Assembly: GCF_015482775.1 (NCBI RefSeq)
Contig: NZ_CP058214.1
Location: 1,674,001 to 1,738,000, forward strand
Length of the DNA stretch: 64,000 nt
Reading direction: 5' to 3'
Source: Kaustia mangrovi
Lineage (GTDB): Bacteria; Pseudomonadota; Alphaproteobacteria; Rhizobiales; Im1
Part shown: piece after piece, positions 62,233 through 64,000 of the stretch
How the letters are laid out: the number at the start of each line of letters is the position of its first letter
Position numbering within the stretch: position 1 is the stretch's first letter
Translations under genes and position numbers: made by a program
Notes under the pieces: generated by a model
What the model saw: the letters and a program-made list of their open reading frames with translations, nothing else
Databases searched by the model: none
What the model was told of the DNA's origin: nothing

Positions 62233-63596
62233 TGCATCACCATCTGCGGAAGCCTGAGCGCGATCTCCGGGAAGGCGATCACAAGACCGAGGACCAGGAG
62301 CTGGACCAGCACGAAGGGCAGCACGCCGCGATAGATGTCGCGCATGGGCAGGCTGTCGCCCGCCGCCCCCTTCAGATAGAAGAGCGCGAAGCCGAATGGC
62401 GGCGTCAGGAAGCTCGTCTGGAGGTTGAGCGAGACGAGGATCGCGAACCAGTAGATCATCTCCGCCTTGGCGACATGGTCGCCCAGATCCATCACCTCCA
62501 CGATGGGGGCGAAGATCGGCAGCATGATCAGCGTGATCTCGATCCAGTCGAAGAAGAAACCCATGGCGAAGATCATCGCCATGATGGCGAACAGCAGCCC
62601 CCATTCGCCGAAGGGCAGCGCACGCGCCAGCTCCACGATGAAATGCTCGCCGCCGACCTTGCGGAAGATGTAGGAGAAGGCGGTCGCACCCACGAAGATG
62701 AAGAAGAGCATGCCGAGCGAGCGGATCGAGCCGTTCATCGAGGCCTGCAGCGTGTCCCGGTCGAGCCTGCCGCGCAGCAGGCCGAGCAGGAGCGCGGCGG
62801 CCACGCCCACGCCGGAGGCCTCCGTCGGCGTCGCGATGCCGCCGAGGATCGAGCCCAGAACGGCAACGATCATCACCAGCGGCGCGAGCACCGATTTCAG
62901 CGTCTCCAGCCACAGGCCCCTCGCCTCCTCCGCGCCGAGCGGCGGCGCCTTCGGCGCAAGCTGCGGCTGCAGGAAGGAGCGCACGACGATATAGGCCACA
63001 TAGCACACCGACAGCAAAAGCCCCGGCAGGAGCGCGGCGATGAACAGGTGGCCGAGCGAGACCGACAGGAGGTCGCCCATGAAGACTAGCATCACCGACG
63101 GCGGGATGAGGATGCCGAGCGTGCCGGCGGAGGCGACGGTGCCCGCCGAGAGCCCCTTGTCGTAGCCGCGCTCGAGCATTGTGGGGACGGCGAGCATGGT
63201 GAGCATGACCACCGAGGCGCCGATGATGCCGGTGGCCGCCGCCAGGATCGTGCCCATGAGGACCACCGCCAGCGCCAGCCCGCCGGGGATCGCGCGCATG
63301 AGCCGCTGCAATGTCAGGAGCAGGTCTTCCGCGATCCGGGTCTTCTCCATGATCAGCCCCATGAAGATGAACATGGGCGCTGCGACCAGCACGGCATTGT
63401 CGATGGTGCCGGAGAAGATCCGGTTGGGGATGAGGGTCGCGTGAATGAGGCGCATGTCGCCGGTCCACACGGCGAGCAGGCCGAAGACCAGCGACACGCC
63501 CATCAGCATGATCGCCACGGGCGCGCCGGAGAACAGCGCGACGATCAGCGATACGAACATCGCGCCCGGCAGGGCTGAGGAGACGATCTCCGCCAT
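62229..63596 (-). CDS. TRAP transporter large permease (DctM family)
   Basis: A 455-residue membrane protein with about eleven or twelve hydrophobic segments and typical DctM stretches such as GTLGILIPPSVMLVFMG and FDWIEITLIMLPIFAPI. TRAP transporters use a sodium gradient to bring in organic acids. It follows the small permease by 3 nt and overlaps the SDR gene by 4 nt. The binding protein is not in this window and probably lies upstream of the right edge. Confidence 0.92.
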   Translation of the reverse strand: MAEIVSSALPGAMFVSLIVALFSGAPVAIMLMGVSLVFGLLAVWTGDMRLIHATLIPNRIFSGTIDNAVLVAAPMFIFMGLIMEKTRIAEDLLLTLQRLMRAIPGGLALAVVLMGTILAAATGIIGASVVMLTMLAVPTMLERGYDKGLSAGTVASAGTLGILIPPSVMLVFMGDLLSVSLGHLFIAALLPGLLLSVCYVAYIVVRSFLQPQLAPKAPPLGAEEARGLWLETLKSVLAPLVMIVAVLGSILGGIATPTEASGVGVAAALLLGLLRGRLDRDTLQASMNGSIRSLGMLFFIFVGATAFSYIFRKVGGEHFIVELARALPFGEWGLLFAIMAMIFAMGFFFDWIEITLIMLPIFAPIVEVMDLGDHVAKAEMIYWFAILVSLNLQTSFLTPPFGFALFYLKGAAGDSLPMRDIYRGVLPFVLVQLLVLGLVIAFPEIALRLPQMVMQ

Positions 63597-63599
63597 CGC

Positions 63600-64000
63600 T
63601 CAGCGCTCCCAGGGGTCGCGCAGGAGATCGGGGCGCCTGAGCGCCACGACGGTCCGCATGAGGACGGAGAGCCCGCCGAGAATGGTCAGCACCGCGCCGA
63701 TGGGGATCGCCGACTTGATGATCCAGCGGTCCGGCAGCCCGACGCCGCCGGGGCTGCCCTCGCCACGCACGAAGGCCCGCCAGGTGAAGTCCGTGCCGAA
63801 CCACACCAGAAGCGCCATGAACGGGATCAGGAATGCCACGATGGCGAAGATCTCGATCCGGAACCGGGTCGCGGGCCGCATGTTGCTGGAGAACAGGTCG
63901 ATGCGCACATGCGCGTTCTCGATATAGGCCCAGCCGAAGCACAGGACCGCAATGGCACCGTGGAGATGCCATTCCAGCTCCTGCAGCTTGAAGGACCCTG
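63600..64000 (-). CDS. TRAP transporter small permease (DctQ family), N-terminus missing
   Basis: Open in frame to the right edge (133 codons), so the N-terminus lies outside. FKLQELEWHLHGAIAVLCFG, next to the edge, is a typical DctQ stretch, and VRIDLF and three membrane segments follow. Apparent starts such as that near 63908 are internal. It lies 3 nt before the large permease gene. With DctM it forms the membrane domain of the TRAP transporter. Confidence 0.85.
   Translation of the reverse strand, partial: GSFKLQELEWHLHGAIAVLCFGWAYIENAHVRIDLFSSNMRPATRFRIEIFAIVAFLIPFMALLVWFGTDFTWRAFVRGEGSPGGVGLPDRWIIKSAIPIGAVLTILGGLSVLMRTVVALRRPDLLRDPWER

Overview
The window is about 64 kb of GC-rich DNA, densely coding on both strands. 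No tRNA, rRNA, transposase, integrase, phage gene or CRISPR array was recognised. A heme-PAS FixL with FixJ and a FixK-type regulator, a ccoNOQPGHIS cluster, many binding-protein-dependent transporters and GbpR-, PuuR- and GntR-type catabolic regulators point to a metabolically versatile alphaproteobacterium, most likely Hyphomicrobiales. The genus cannot be fixed from sequence alone.

Layout. 1-8277: an importer of the branched-chain amino acid class (livJ, livH and a livM-livG-livF triple fusion) runs into a carnitine-dehydrogenase-like enzyme and a beta-keto acid cleavage enzyme cut by the window edge. A GntR/FCD regulator and an SDR diverge from it around a perfect 18-bp palindrome. 8403-10213: ada and a 2OG-Fe(II) oxygenase overlap by 4 nt and form an alkylation-damage operon. 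10255-13707: a cobalamin riboswitch, btuB, and an uncharacterised gene with two compensating frameshifts. 13732-19769: a polyamine-type ABC importer with a gamma-glutamylputrescine-oxidase-like enzyme and a divergent XRE-cupin regulator. 20184-28614: a sugar or sugar-acid ABC importer with a pentonate-type dehydratase, a DenD-like dehydrogenase and a GbpR-like LysR protein. 28972-38399: a CocE-like hydrolase, an SDR, a PatZ-type acetyltransferase, an oxidoreductase/hydrolase pair with its LysR regulator, and a GNAT protein.

38377-54992 is a low-oxygen island: ccoNOQPGHIS (cbb3 oxidase and assembly), divergent hemN, a P2-type cation ATPase, Hsp20, a FixK-like regulator, a receiver-only protein (possible FixT), FixJ and FixL. 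Four FNR/FixK-type boxes were found at promoters within it. The circuit reads FixL-FixJ to FixK-like protein to cbb3, hemN, hsp20 and the receiver-only protein.

55614-60514: a polar amino acid ABC importer followed by a DcaP-like porin and a clear terminator. 60620-64000: two SDRs and a TRAP transporter (DctM plus a truncated DctQ).

A recurring structural theme is that each of the four solute-binding-protein genes is separated from its downstream transporter genes by a strong GC-rich hairpin. REP-like palindromes and a 24-bp tandem repeat sit in the intergenic regions at 19.9-20.1 kb and 31.8-32.0 kb.
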